Part shown: positions 12,031 to 25,500 of the stretch, in pieces
Layout of the letters: every line of letters begins with the position of its first letter
Numbering within the stretch: position 1 is the first letter of the stretch
NCBI GenBank assembly: GCA_963971575.1
Contig: OZ020616.1
Location: forward strand, 3,678,924 to 3,742,923
Direction of reading: 5' to 3'
From: Liopterus haemorrhoidalis
Lineage: Eukaryota; Arthropoda; Insecta; Coleoptera; Dytiscidae
Length of the DNA stretch: 64,000 nt
Notes under the pieces: generated by a model
Told to the model about the DNA's origin: nothing
The model's database searches: none
Seen by the model: only the letters and a program-made list of their open reading frames with translations
Position numbers and translations under genes: made by a program

Positions 12031-12189
12031 GGCGAAGGGAAACCTCCGCTAGACTTCTTCTGTCCCATAAAAAAAAAAAAAAATATTTTAAATTAAAATT
12101 TTTTTTTTAAATATTTAGATAAATCTTCAAAAATACATCAAATTATGTTCGACACAAATTTTTGTCCAAAACTTGGTTTACTAGTTACG
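12031..12189. mobile_element. Fragment of a MITE with ccagtggcgaag end
   Basis: The stretch begins ccagtggcgaag and runs through an A-rich segment to tttgtccaaaacttggttta. The reverse complement of about 56999-57147 matches it, ending ttcgccactgg. Only one terminal repeat is visible here because mariner sequence follows directly. Confidence 0.5.
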
Positions 12190-12994
12190 AATTAATTTCA
12201 TGATCATGGATACAAAATTGGAAACATTGCTACAAGAAGACGATAGGCGTTAGTCAACAAGCTGTTTCCAATCGCCAACGAGAGATGGGTAAGATCCAGA
12301 AAGTCGGCAGATGGGTTCCACATGCATTGAATGAGAGGCAGATGGAAAAACGCAAAAACACTTGTGAAATTTTGCTTGCACGATACAAAACAAACTCTTT
12401 TTTGCATCGTATCATTACTGGCGATGAAAAATGGATTTATTTTGAAAATCCCAAACGCAAAAAATCATGGGTGAACCCAGGCTCACCATCCACATCAACT
12501 GCAAGACCGAATCGCTTTGGCAAAAAGACAATGCTCTGTACTTGGCGGGACCTAAAGGGTGTGGTCTATTATGAATTGTTAAAACCTGGTGAAACAGTTA
12601 ATACCCAACGCTACCAACAACAACTGACGAATTGAACCATTCGCTGCTCATAAAACGACCAGAATACGAAAGAAGACAGCACAAGGTAATCTTTCTTCAC
12701 AATAACGCTCCATCACATAAGGCAAAAGCAGTTTGCAACACATTGGAGGCACTCAAGTGGGAAGTGCTACCCCATGCCGCTTACTCACCAGACTTGGCCC
12801 CTTCAGATTACCACTTGTTCGCATCGATGGGTCACGCACTTGCCGAGCAGCACTTTTGTTCATATGAAAATGTGAAAGAATGGCTAGATGAATGGTTTGC
12901 GGGGAAAGGGGAAGAGTTCTACGGGCGAGGTATTCACAAATTGCCTGAAAGATGGGAAAAATGTATAACTTCTAATGGAGCATACTTTGAATAA
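12190..12994 (+). pseudogene. Mariner transposase relic
   Basis: Two adjoining frames (12285-12635 and 12632-12994) encode a decayed mariner transposase. Diagnostic pieces are ITGDEKWIYF (first catalytic Asp), a WRDLKGVVYYELL segment where mariners have WWDxxG, and YSPDLAPSDYHLF (third catalytic Asp, DD34D spacing). The second catalytic site reads LHNNAPSH where HDNAxxH is expected, so Asp is replaced by Asn. There is a frame break between the halves and the N-terminal DNA-binding part is mostly lost. About 13060-13075 resembles a mariner 3' terminal repeat (acttgtagacctggta). It is inactive. Confidence 0.87.
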
Positions 12995-13079
12995 ATAAAC
13001 TTTTACTGTTCTTTTGAGTTTAATGTGTTTTATTTTAAAAAAAAAATCCGCATTTCATACTTGTAGACCTGGTATATTC

Positions 13080-13260
13080 GGAAGTTCCTCGTATTAAAAA
13101 CGGGTTGTTCTCTCGCCAACTACAGATGCATGAATGATTTCTATTGGCTCCCCACTCTTACGACCATGCCTTCTCGTTTCTAACATTATAATATAATTCA
13201 TTCTAAGCATACAAACCTAGTTGTGGTGGACTAATACGAAATATTAACCGAAAAAACACT
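13080..13260. repeat. Dispersed repeat E fragment
   Basis: The phrase gccaactacagatgcatgaa, the following cccactcttac and cattctaagcataca recur at 35282-35350 and 36276-36330. There the family was split by a LINE insertion. This copy is uninterrupted and lies just downstream of the SMG7 3' end. Confidence 0.55.
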
Positions 13261-13516
13261 TAAAATTTTTGATATTATTTTATTACCTCAAATTTATTAC
13301 AAAGAAGTCATTGATAACTTTTACAAAACTCGTTTAAATCTATTATACAATCAACATTTAATTTGTTCTATATTGTACATGTTAGTACCTCGACTAAACA
13401 TTTTGATAGTTGTCATAAATAAAAAACAAATGTGTCATTCACATAACTACAAATGAATATAATAAATTTCAATATCCTAATTCCAGTTTTGAATCAATCA
13501 TATCTGTATCGTTTCT

Positions 13517-16500
13517 TTAAGTGTCATCTTTCAATCCTCCTCGCATTTGTTTCTGTTGTTCAAGTAACCTTTCCAGGGGTGAAGGTCCAGGTCCAGAGAA
13601 TAACGACTGTTGTCTGATTAATGGTCGATCGTGGTGATTACTTTGTAGTGCCGAGTGAACCAAATTTGGCGCCCAGTTTGAATTAAATAAGGAATATCCA
13701 GGCATTGTGCTTGCTGGATTCTCGTTACATTCGCGCAAATTCTATAACAAGAGTTTATATATTAGTATAATAATAATAACAAATAGAAGTTCAATCTTAT
13801 AAGATCCTTGTAATGCCTTGACGAGATAAGTCAGCGTTTAGAAAGAGTACAATAGATCATTTAGGTGTGACGTAACAATCATAAAATGGACATTTAAAAA
13901 TGGAGGTTGTAGGATAACTAATATAGAGCAGTCGGCGAATCAGTGCAGTTGCGTCACTGGAAACGTCATATGTTTTTGTGACGTCATGTTTAGTACGTCT
14001 ACATAGCATCCATTTAACGAATATAATATTCGTACGCGTCTTGTATCCAGTGATGGGCGTTTACACGTAAACTTTAATTGTTTACGTTTACGTGTAAACT
14101 TATGTAAACAATTGGTAACCTTGTCAACAATGTAAACAATGTAAACTTTTTAAACTGTCAAATAATGAGGTTAGTTTTAGTTATTTAATACGAATAATAT
14201 AGGGTTAATGAACAAGTATATTCAGTTCAAAACAATAAATTTATTTAAAAAATGGTGGGAAGAAACCGAAGGAATAGTTCTGAAGAACTAGGTTTTGTTT
14301 TAATTAAAGAAAATGAAAGAAAATATAGGGCGTTATGCAAAATTTGCAATGAATCTTTTCGTTATTAAAAAATATAGGCTGATTTTCTTAAAGGGAAAAT
14401 TTAATGTATTTTGTTATTAAAAAAATAGATTGAATTTTTTAAAGAAACAAGTTTTTTATTTTTCATATTCATATTTACTAATTTGTATGTAACACCTGTA
14501 TAATGATGCAAATTCGATTTTTATTAATATGTATATTGGCTTGTCCTAATTTTATGTACTTACTTTTTCATTTAAAATCGTTTCATTAAAATTTTATTAT
14601 TTATAAAAATGTATTGAAAATTAGATTCTGTAATTCAAAACAAGTGCGCATGTCTAAATCATTGTTTACAATGTTTACATTGTTTACAAGAGTTTTTGTG
14701 TTTACTTTACATCATTGTTTACGCGTCAACAATGAGGTAACTTACATCATGTAACTTACGCGCCCATAGAAACAAATAAACTATTCTAATAGGCAAAGTA
14801 GTCCGTTTACACCAAAGTCTGTTTACACCACAACAGTCACCAAAGTAACCAGATCTATGGTCTATTTCAAAGTAGAAAAATGTGTGTAAGAATATAGTAG
14901 CTGTTTGTCCTTGCTTCGGATTGGTTTAGATCGTCGTCCCTATTACACTGTAAAAATATTGTTTTTAGTCCAAGTTGACAGATGTTCAGTGTCGTACATT
15001 GGAAATATATATTATTTATATTATTTAATTTTTCTCATATATTTTGTTATTATTTACATATTTAGACTTTTATTTATATTCTTGGCGTAGATTTTATGGA
15101 GAAAATTCTCCATGTAATTTGTTTTTAGGCAGTTATATATTTTTGGTTATCTGACATATAAAAATTTTTTGACAGTTGACAATTAACAGATCAAGAAAGT
15201 GGATTAATGTGAGGTCAAAAGACAGCCCAGCTGATTGTGCCCGAAGAAGTTATTGATATAATTTTTAGACCTTCATATAATCTGTCTCAATTTGTAATAC
15301 GAAACTAGATCTGGTTACTTTGGTGACTGTTGTGGTGTAAACAGACTTTGGCGTATCCGTGTGAACCAATACTATGATAATATTATAAATGTATTGTCAA
15401 TATACAACATAAAAAATGAACTTTTCCTGTAAGTTACGTATTACAAAATGAGACAGATAATATATACATATAATCTGTCTCAATTTGTAATACGAAACTA
15501 GATCTGGTTACTTTAGTAACTGTTGTGGTGTAAACAGACTTTGGCGTATCCGTGTGAACCAATACTATGATAATATTATAAATGTATTGTCAATATACAA
15601 CATAAAAAATGAACTTTGCCTGTTAGTTCAGTATTACAAAATGAGACAGATAATATATTTTTAATTTTTATTTACAATAATTATTTAAATAAGAAACTTT
15701 AGCTCTGAAGATATATTGTTTGTTTTATTGCTTTGTTTAAACTCTTTTAGCCAAATCTTTCTTTTTATATATAGTACATAATTTTTAAAATTAATATCTT
15801 TTTTATTTTTTCAAATTTCCCATTAAACTGAATTTATGTCGTATAAATAACGTAAGTGTATTATCTGCCTTGTTTATTTCAATATCTTATTAACCTTTTT
15901 TATACTAAAAAAAAAAAAAAAAATCATTTGCTAACCCAGTTGCTACGCCCATGCCCTAGTTGTAACTTATTTTAAATTTCCCGCTATACTGTATTTGATC
16001 AGTGTAAATCGTACTCGGTTCGCAGCGCTATCTACTTTTTTCTACTTTGAAATAGACCATAGTTACGTATTACAAATTGAGAATATATAATCCGTCTCAA
16101 TTTGTAATACGAAACTAGATCTGGTTACTTTGGTGACTGTTGTGGTGTAAACAGACTTTGGCGTATCCGTGTGAACCAATACTATGATAATATAGTCGGA
16201 TTGCTGATAGGTGACTGTTACATGTATGTATTAAGTAGTGCATTCATAAAATAATCTACAGTCTGTTCCAAACGGTTAGGCGGAACTAAATGGTAGTTAC
16301 TTTCATCGTTTCAATCGTACTTTTCGGCTGTTTTGTTTAACCTTTGTAAATCATACTTACAATAAACATTTTTTGGTTAAGGTTAATATCATTTTAAAAT
16401 GTCATTTTCTTTATATTTTGATTTTTTGTGTCATTCTTAATACAAATTTCCCATTTATTTATTTTTTTGTCATTAAAATATGTAAAAAAAAATAATTTAA

Positions 16501-19500
16501 TTTTGACATTTGTCATTCTATCATTCGTTTCCATGGTTTCATTGTTGGAATTTTAAATTTTGACATACCAACATGAAAAATGAAATAACCCAAGCAAGGT
16601 CCCTTCTCGTGACAACCTAAAAGAACGAAATTCCCATTTAGTTCCGCCTAACCGTTTGGAACAGACTGTAATTGAACTGTGTAAGACCAACTTAACGCCA
16701 CAGTTACAGGCTATTCCAAACGTTTAGAGGGAACTAAATGGGAATTTCGTTCTTTCATACCCTTTTCACACTAGATCTTCAAGACGAGTGAACTTAAAGT
16801 TCACCGATGTTTAAGATCGGTATGCTTTCACACTTGATGTTTAAATCTCTGGTGCTGTCATCAGCTACAGTAATTTTGTCCTTAAGTTACCGTCATGAAA
16901 TTACCAGTTTTGAACTGTGTGCGCAGACGCACATTTTGAATTATTATAAACAAATATGGATATTTCATTTCATTCTACAATAAAGACACTACAATAAAGA
17001 ATATATTACACCTGTATTAACATGTAAGTCGATACATTTTATCTCAATTATTGTAGCTCTGTATTTTATTAAACACAGTATTAACATAAATAATTTTATT
17101 ATAACAATAAGTATAAACTTCTTATAACGTCGATATAATACAGGATTCTTGTTTATGATAATATAAAATGTTGACAGCACAAATTCAAGGAGTATTTTTT
17201 ATAATAGAAACTAAGTTGGCAATGCGGACGAAGTTTAAGACGCAGATCTCTGTCTTAAACATCGCTTGTATTTAGACAAGGCCATACGGTTTCACATTAG
17301 CGTTTAAAGATACATTCACTTTAACATCCGATCTTAAAGATCTAGTGTGAAAAGGGTATTAGGTAGTCACGAGAAGGGCCCTTCTTGGGTTATTTAATTT
17401 TTCACGTTGGAATGTCAAAATTTTAAATTCCAACAATGAAACCATGGAAACGAATGACGTCCCTAATATAATATAAAAAATTCAACTTGCGTACCGCTGC
17501 ACTCAGTTTGAAAACATAAAAATACATGCAATATGGAATAATAAAAATTTAAACAATACCTGAGTAGTTGTTTCTCTAACTCCTTGCATCTTATTAGCCT
17601 CATTTCCCACAGCTGCGGAATTAGTTTGCGTGGGTTGAATAGAAGAAGTTCCTTGTTGATTAAACAACATTTGTAAATTAGACTGCATACTTGGTCCCGT
17701 ATTCCAGACAGAAATATTATTTAACCCGCTTGTATTATCCATCGAATTATAATGAACAAAAGAATCCATCGGTTTCAAATTATCTTGTACGAAATTCATA
17801 TGCGAATTACCAGAATTAACATTATACGGAAAAGGTTGTTTATAACTATCATGTTGCGAAGCAGGATAACTACGATGTGGAGGTGGTTTTTGGTTATTAG
17901 ACCACCAAGTTGTAGGTGGAAGGGGTAACTTATCATCTAATATCCATGAATTGAACGGATCATTTATTGCAGTTTTCGAAGAAGTTGGCTGATAACCCAC
18001 AGTCTGTGCCGGATTACTTGTTTGCATATTTAAAGGTTGACGATTAAACTGCATATTATTTTGTGGTATATTATTATGATACAACATATTCGAAGAATTA
18101 TTTGGAAATTGCATCGGAAAAGGCATATTACCAACATTGACTCTAGGATAACTTTGGTTTTGATTATAATTAATATTAAGCCCTGGATTTGTATTCGGAA
18201 AACTCTGATTCGGGTGCATATCATTAGGTAATTGAAAATTAGAATTCAAATTAAGATTTATTGGATTTGGTCGTTCTTTTGAAATATCGGGTAATAAATT
18301 ATTTGTTTCGTTTTTCTTTTGAGGGTTTTCGATTGTTTTGACAAGTGGTTCTGTTTGAAAGGTTACTTGTTTGTTACTTTCTTCAACTCGTTTTGCTAGA
18401 GCTTGCATTGCTACGTTCTGTCGTGTTCGTTTAGATTTTAAAGTTTCACTCCTGGTGGATGATAGTGAACTATTACTAAGTGATGTGTTGCAACTACTAT
18501 TTTCATTTTCTGATGATGATGATAATAGTAAGGCTTGTTCTCTTTCTTCTCTTGATTTTTCTAGTGATCCTTGTGGTTTTAATATGCCTCCACGTTTTTC
18601 TGTGCCTGTAAATATTAATAGTATTTTATAAAACAAGCATATAATATTACAAAAGGGTGAAGTTTAGAACACGAGACGAGGACGAGGGTTGTATTCATCC
18701 GAGTGTAATATAGCCATTAGTTTAACTATTGTATAAATTTAATTAACACTTTTTGTTGTATTACTGTGTAATCTTATTGTATACATAATTAACTATATAT
18801 TCGCGACTGAAACTAACGTTGGCGGCGCTGCGTACAACAGCTGATGGCGGACGAGAAGCGTATATGTCAGAAGTTTTTTCTTAATATTTATCTGTTCAAA
18901 CAATATTTCGGCAAAAAAGCACTGATTTAAGTCACTATATTTTAAAATACTTCTTAATTCACATAAACTGCAGCACAACACGCTATAAATATTATATAAA
19001 TATACGCTTCTGTTTAATTTAGCCAGTCACCACCAGATGTCTCATTGTTATTTGCAGTCGCGAATTGTGTACATAATTATGTATTTAGTTGGAAGCCTAT
19101 TATTACTGGGCAACTGTTGGCTTCCCATATAAATTAAATAAATAAATAAATAAATTAAAATTATAAGCAAGTTAATGCAATATTTTATATACAACTACTA
19201 GTAGGTGTACGCTACGGCATTTCACTACATGAATCCCAAAAAACATAACGATTATAAAGTTAAATATATAAAACGGTAGGTATAGTAATTTTAACTACCG
19301 TTAGGCAGTGGAGAATAAATAACTACTTAGCACTGCCACCTTTTGACATTCCACAACTCTCAATATATTTGCATTTCGGGCTTCTGTTTACGCTGTGATA
19401 ACTGCGTTATTATTAACCTTTGATGTATAGTGTTAGATGTATTATGATTCTACGTGAAATGCTCTAATTTATTATTCTAAATTAACTGATACATCACTAT

Positions 19501-22500
19501 AAAACTCCGATGTTATGCACCCACAACTTTATAATACAAAAACTATTACGTTTAAAAACAGAAAATTGCCTAATACACAGTTTAAATTACTCCCTTATTA
19601 TTGACTTAACAGCAAAAATTTATATTACAAATATTGTTTAGAATAAGAAGACAATTCTTTTATCTAAATGAATTTTTATGATTGGATAAATATTTGGAGA
19701 ATTATGGCGGAAAACACTAAAAAAATTAATATCTCTTTTATTATAAAACTTTTACTAAGGTGTTTTAAGGTTTTCGCCTTGTTTTGACCTGTAGTATCAC
19801 CCATTAAAAAAGAAATAAGAAGACCGTAAACACCTTGTATAGTTGAATTTTTGAGTTCGCCATTTTTTTTTCTCCTGATATTTGCCACAATTATTTCACG
19901 AAATGTCTAGTTTGTCGCATCGCAAATAAAAACGTATGTGGTCCCACTTCTAGTCGATTTTGAACGTTTTTTTTTTTCATATTTTGTGATATGGTGAGAT
20001 AAACCACCCCTGCAAATCTGGGTATATTAATATTTTTATTAGTTTTTTTCACAATTGTAAGGCATATCTTTGTCTACAATACTGTACAAAATTTCGACCT
20101 TTAAGAATGCCGAAATTAAAATGTCGTAAAAAATAAGCTAATTACGAAGGTCTTAAGGTTTTTAACATTCTTATTACTTCTATTCTATTGTCTTTTATTT
20201 AATTTCAACTTTGTTTTGCATATTATAAAGAAGCATATGTAATCGTACCTTTTGGAGAAGTTTTAAAACTTGAAGCAGAGTCTTTTGAAACGGCTTTGGA
20301 ATTTTCTTGCATACTAAAGAATTTCAATTCTTCTAATAATTCAGTAGTGGGATCTGGTTGCTTCTTTTCAGGCTCGAAATATATATTACTTGTGTTTGGT
20401 TGATTTCTGAAAAGACAGTAATACATAGAAGTAATAACTAGCATAATTTACTTAATAATAATAAAAAATAAAAAAATAAAACAACTAGAAATTAGACCTC
20501 TACTTGTCAAGTTGTAGTTTTACCACTGCTTCATTCTGTAATACGTAACTAACAGGAAAAGTTCATTTTTTATGTTGTACATTTACATACATTTATAATA
20601 TTATCATAGTATTGGTTCACATTCAGAAGCGGAGTTAAGCAAGGCTGCCTACTATGTCCTCTACTATTTAATACCGTGCTGGACTGGGTTCTTCGTAATG
20701 CCCTCACAGAACACAGAGGCATACAGTGGGACTTCCAAAACCGTTTGGAAGATTTGAGCTATGCGGACGATATATGCCTTCTTTCACATAATTATGAAGA
20801 TATGCAAGCCAAACTTGAAAGTATAAGTACTTTGGCAAATTTAGTTGGCTTATGCATAAATATAGGGAAAACCAAAGTAATGCGGATTGGTACCAATAAC
20901 GTCAACAGATTTTACATTAACGGAAGTCTTAGAAGATGTGGAAGAATTCTGCTACCTCGGTAGTGCAATAATGAGAGATGGAGGAACTACAAGGGACGTG
21001 AACAACAGAATACTTAAAGCTCAACAAGCTTTCGGCTTGTTGAAAGAAGTCTGGAAATCCAATAAGATCTCTCGTAACACTAAGGTACGCATATTTAAAA
21101 CCAATGTAAAATCAGTTCTGATGTATGGCTGCGAAACTTGGAAAGTCACTAAAGAAATTAACCATAAACTCCAAGTTTTTATTAGCAGATGTCTGCGCAG
21201 AATTTTTCGCATTACTTGGTCAGATCATATTCCCAATACTCATCTTTGGGAATCGACAGCACAAAAACCTATCCACTTGGAAATTCAGGCAAGAAAGTGG
21301 AACTGGATTGGGCATACCCTCCGGAAGGCAGTAAACGACATCTCCAGAATAGCATTAAAGTGGAACCCTCAGGGAAACCGTCCTAGAGGCCGACCTGTAT
21401 CCACACAGAGGAGAACAATATACAAAGAACTTGATGCTCACGGAACTACCTGGCGCCAGGTGAAAAGGCTTGCTCTTCACAGACCCCGATGGCGCGAATT
21501 TGTAAAGGCCCTATGCTCCAGCGAGGAGATCTAGGACTCAATATAAATAAATATTGGTTCACATGGATACGTAAGTCTGTTTACACCACAAAAGTCACCA
21601 AAATCATCAGATCTTGTTACATATTACAAAATGAAACATCTTATACAATGCTTTTGTATATGAAAAGATTTTTATTCTTCTCAATGCCAGACTACGCATA
21701 ATAGATTTCGAAAAAAAGCTTTTACCTGCTTGTAATAAATACAGTATTATTAACATGTTGCGTACACAACCAGCTTCCAAGTGCAACTAGTCGAACAGTA
21801 CGGAGTTTACTGTAGATCGAAGAATCCCTATTTAAATTATCGGGTGCAAAATCCAAATCTTTGAAGGCTTGCGTAAGAGGTAAAAAACACTGCAAGTCTC
21901 GATCTTCTGGAAGAGGTACTTTCTCATCTAAAAAATATATGTATTTATTAATTTCTAAAATCTAAAAAACACATTCTAGTATATGTTTAACTTACATTTG
22001 TTTGCGTTAAAATCTGTTACGTTATTTTGTAAGTTATTCAACAGCTTACATAAACTTGGCCATAGTTGTAATCTTTTAGTGAACATCGCACCATTTAAAA
22101 CGTTTGGCACTGTTTTAATCCAGTCTAATGTTAATTTTACTGAAACATTTAAAATTATTTGTTAATTAATTAAAAAGGCTATTAATTTAAGAAAAAGTAC
22201 AGAATACTTTTTATTTATTTAACCCTTTCAGCCCGGGCCATTTTTTTACTGCAGATGCCCATATGCCGGGCGATTTTAAGGGATTCCGTGTTCGTACGGT
22301 TTTCGTCGTTAGCGTCAAATTAACGGGAAAAAACACGTAGTACACGATGTACAACGATGTACACGATAAGACGTATTAGATAATACTGACAATTTGGCTT
22401 CAAATGACTATAAAATACACAATAAGTTGGGCTATAAAATAGCAAACACGATTCAACTTGTCTTTGGCGTTTTATTACGCATCACATATTAAACGGCAGC

Positions 22501-25500
22501 GTACGGTGTTCGTTACGTATGGACTTCGTTGCATGCCAAAACACGGTCATCGCCAGTTCACCGCAAAATTCTCTAACGGATTTAATAACGGCCTTCGGGC
22601 TCAGGGCGCCTAAAAATATAAAACGTGTTTATTGGCATTGCACGGTGATCGCCGGGTGATTTTTTTCACAGTCGTAAAAACACGGTTTTCGGCAGTTGGT
22701 AAAAAAAAATTCTGCGGAAATATACGGTCTTCGGGCTGAAAGGGTTAATAGTTCTACAGTGAACTATCTTAGTTATTGGGATGACTTACTTGCAGGCAAT
22801 GCATAATAATCAAGTAATGCATTATTATCACTCATTGTGTATATCGGCAAGAGGTAAGCGCTAAGGGCTCCAGCCAGCATCTCCAATATCAAATGTCTCA
22901 CTTTCAATTCATCTTTAGTAAGCTGATTGGCTGGTACAGAATCTGTAGTATGTCTTAAGGCATATAAATTAATTGCAGTCATCTAAAAACCAATACCACT
23001 CATTGTTTATATTTAAAAGAACATTAAATATTTTAAATTGTATATTAACTTATAATTACCTGTATTAATTTGATAGAAGAAAAAACATGTGTGGCTACTA
23101 GCGCAGTAAATGTAGCGTTTATTGTTTTGATATATGTTTCCGCTTGGTTTAAATCTAAAGCAGAATGCAATAAGCCATGAACTCTTAAAAACATTGATAT
23201 AAATTCACTTTGAGTTAATTTTGAATGATGTTCAACCACAGGCCTGAAAATACAAACAGTGCTTTATTTTAAAAGAATACTTTAGGGTAAGTCGGGTGAA
23301 TATGCCACAGCTAACTTTAAAAATCGATATCTCTGAAAATATTGTTGAAAATAGCAAACAAAAAAACGCATTTAATAAGGAAATTAGTAAACATTTATTC
23401 TTTGGTTAGTTACAATTGGTAACATTTGTACTTTTAGATATAAAAATTAATAAACAATATCTTGCAAAATGGCGTATTACCCGACCATGCGGGCAATATG
23501 CCATCAGAAGTGGTCTAATATGCCACTGTTTAAATTGGAGAGTTTAGAACTTAAAAATTCTTCTTCTTCTTCTTCTAAATATTTTCTAAATTTGACGAAG
23601 AATCTGAGGATGATACACGACAAAGCTTCTTTTTGTCTGAGATTTTTTTTGAGGTTTTAATTGTTTTCCTTTTTTAGATGGTGCCTTTCTTTTTACAGTA
23701 ATTTGTTTTTGGCTTTGGGTCTCCTTCTTTTTGTTTTTCACTTTCAGGGTTTCAATGTTTTCTTGACTTGTTCAAATTAGCGCATGTTGTGTTCTACTGG
23801 CAAGTTTTGGCTTAACCAATGTCGGAATTGGGTTAATGTTTATAAAATTGACGAGCTCTGATGTCGTGGGTGTAACTTTTTGAATTTGAGCAATTGCAGA
23901 ATTTTCGGCAGAAGTATCATGAGCAGTAGAGTTTGAGTCTGTTATAAATTGTTGTTAGTGGAAGATATTGGTTCAACCACCTCTTTTGCATTTTCAGATA
24001 TGGCGAAAGGAAAAATTCCACACGCTTTAAAGCCAACAGAGCCATTATATATTTAACATCAGAATTGGGAAATTATTCTTTTTGGATTTGGCAAATTATT
24101 CTTTTCAGCAAATGAAAATGCATAGCATATTACACCAGTAAAACACGGGCATATTACCCTACATAGCTTCTAGAAATACAAATGACGATAGTAAATAAAA
24201 CAACTAAAATATAACGGTCACTCCAGAGGTTATAAAATCACAATGATATGAAAATGATATAAATCAATCGATTTATTACAAAATAATTTCCGTAAATGAA
24301 TATTTTGAGTTTAAATGTAGTTTTGAAATGCTAATTTAACAGTAATTTTTAAACTTTCCTGTTTTATTTAAAATTTCTGGTGAGATTTCACTGACAGTTA
24401 TTGTCAAATCTGCCATTAGCATCAATGGAATATCACTGAGTGAAGTGCAACGCCATCTGTTATTTTAGTAAGGAATTACAGACAAGTGGCATATTACCCG
24501 AGGTGTCATATTACCCCGACTTACCCTATATAATACAAAAAAAAATATGTGTGGTGTTAATTATTTAACAGGATTTTTTTGCACATTTGTTTAAAATTAT
24601 GATCACTTACACGTCAGTATCGACTAAAGCTGAAAATGTGTTGGCCAGATTAGTAGCGGCAGCAGGGAATGGATACTTCACGCATATACTTCTTACATAA
24701 TGAAATACTGTGGCAAGCTTGTCGCCTCTACTAGCTTCCAGTAAGGCCAGTTGATTATATGGCTGTCCACTTGACGGAGATAGTAAAATTGCATGTCTGA
24801 AAAGCACATTTTTAAAATTACTAATTATATTATGCACCGAGTATGATGGTCATTTCACACGAGTAAGAAAGTTAAGCCACGAGCCGCAGGCGAGTAGCGC
24901 AATTCATACGAGTGAGAAATGACAATTCCATGCAAGTTTCATAAGTATGCTGTTTCCACAATTATATTTTATTACTTCTTTAACTTTCATTCAGTTTCCT
25001 TTAAAACCTAACAATAATTTGACAATTGCTTTCAACCTATTTATTACGTTGCCTAGCAATGGTCATGTACCTGTCATACGGAATGTAAATTCAGTTAAAC
25101 TAACAATACTTGCGTGCCGATCAGCAATACTTGCGTCAGCTTTAACTGACTGACAAAGACCAACTCTACCAAAAAGTATATTTGCAAAATTCGACAACTT
25201 TAACTATAGCCTGTTTCTTTGGTTTAAGCGGAACTAGATTTTGCCAACTAGTAATTTATATCGGTTAAATGAAGCTTTTGATCATTATGTTTAGCAAAAG
25301 CCACTTTCAAACATGAAAAAAATAACTCGTGACAACTTATTAAGAAAATTAAAATTCCAATTTGTTCCACCTAAAGGTTTGGAATAGCCTATATATTATT
25401 TCATTTTAGTCAGGTTTCCTTAATAAACTAACAATAATTTGACATATGCTTTCAACCTATTTATTATGTTGCCTAGCAACGGTCGTAATGGTCTCAACCT

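Larger units (their letters stand above)
14858..16059. mobile_element. MITE J, copy 1, hosting two MITE D insertions
   Basis: Ends are TGGTCTATTTCAAAGTAGA and its complement, with TA at 14856-14857 and 16060-16061. Without the D inserts it corresponds to the 741-bp copy at 56256-56996. Another copy runs off the window at 63476-64000. It holds no transposase. A frame at 14905-15090 is simply AT-rich MITE sequence. Confidence 0.85.
14790..16085. mobile_element. MITE D copy split by MITE J
   Basis: About 14790-14857 is the middle of MITE D (gtctgtttacaccacaacag, then aaccagatcta) and 16060-16085 continues it (gttacgtattacaaattgag). The MITE J insert lies between them, flanked by TA. MITE J here itself contains two further MITE D copies, so the layers are D, J and D. 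Confidence 0.75.
20527..21637. mobile_element. MITE D copy split by a LINE
   Basis: Left part 20527-20622 (ctgtaatacgtaactaacag to ggttcacat) and right part 21552-21637 (tattggttcacatggatacg to aaaatgaaacatctt) rejoin into one MITE D once the LINE and one copy of its 13-bp target duplication are removed. This gives an order of events: D first, then the LINE. Confidence 0.85.

Noticed and set aside
16989..17180. A conserved small protein, because nearly the same frame recurs at 45122-45313
   Set aside because: Both frames are the same stretch of MITE B, AT-rich and low in complexity. Conservation reflects recent copies, not selection.
18037..18631. Plus-strand genes opposite SMG7 exon 9
   Set aside because: They are antisense shadows of the low-complexity SMG7 tail.
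22773..22982. Independent small gene with its own ATG
   Set aside because: The ATG is the first codon of SMG7 exon 6 after a TAG acceptor, and the frame continues from exon 5 and into exon 7.
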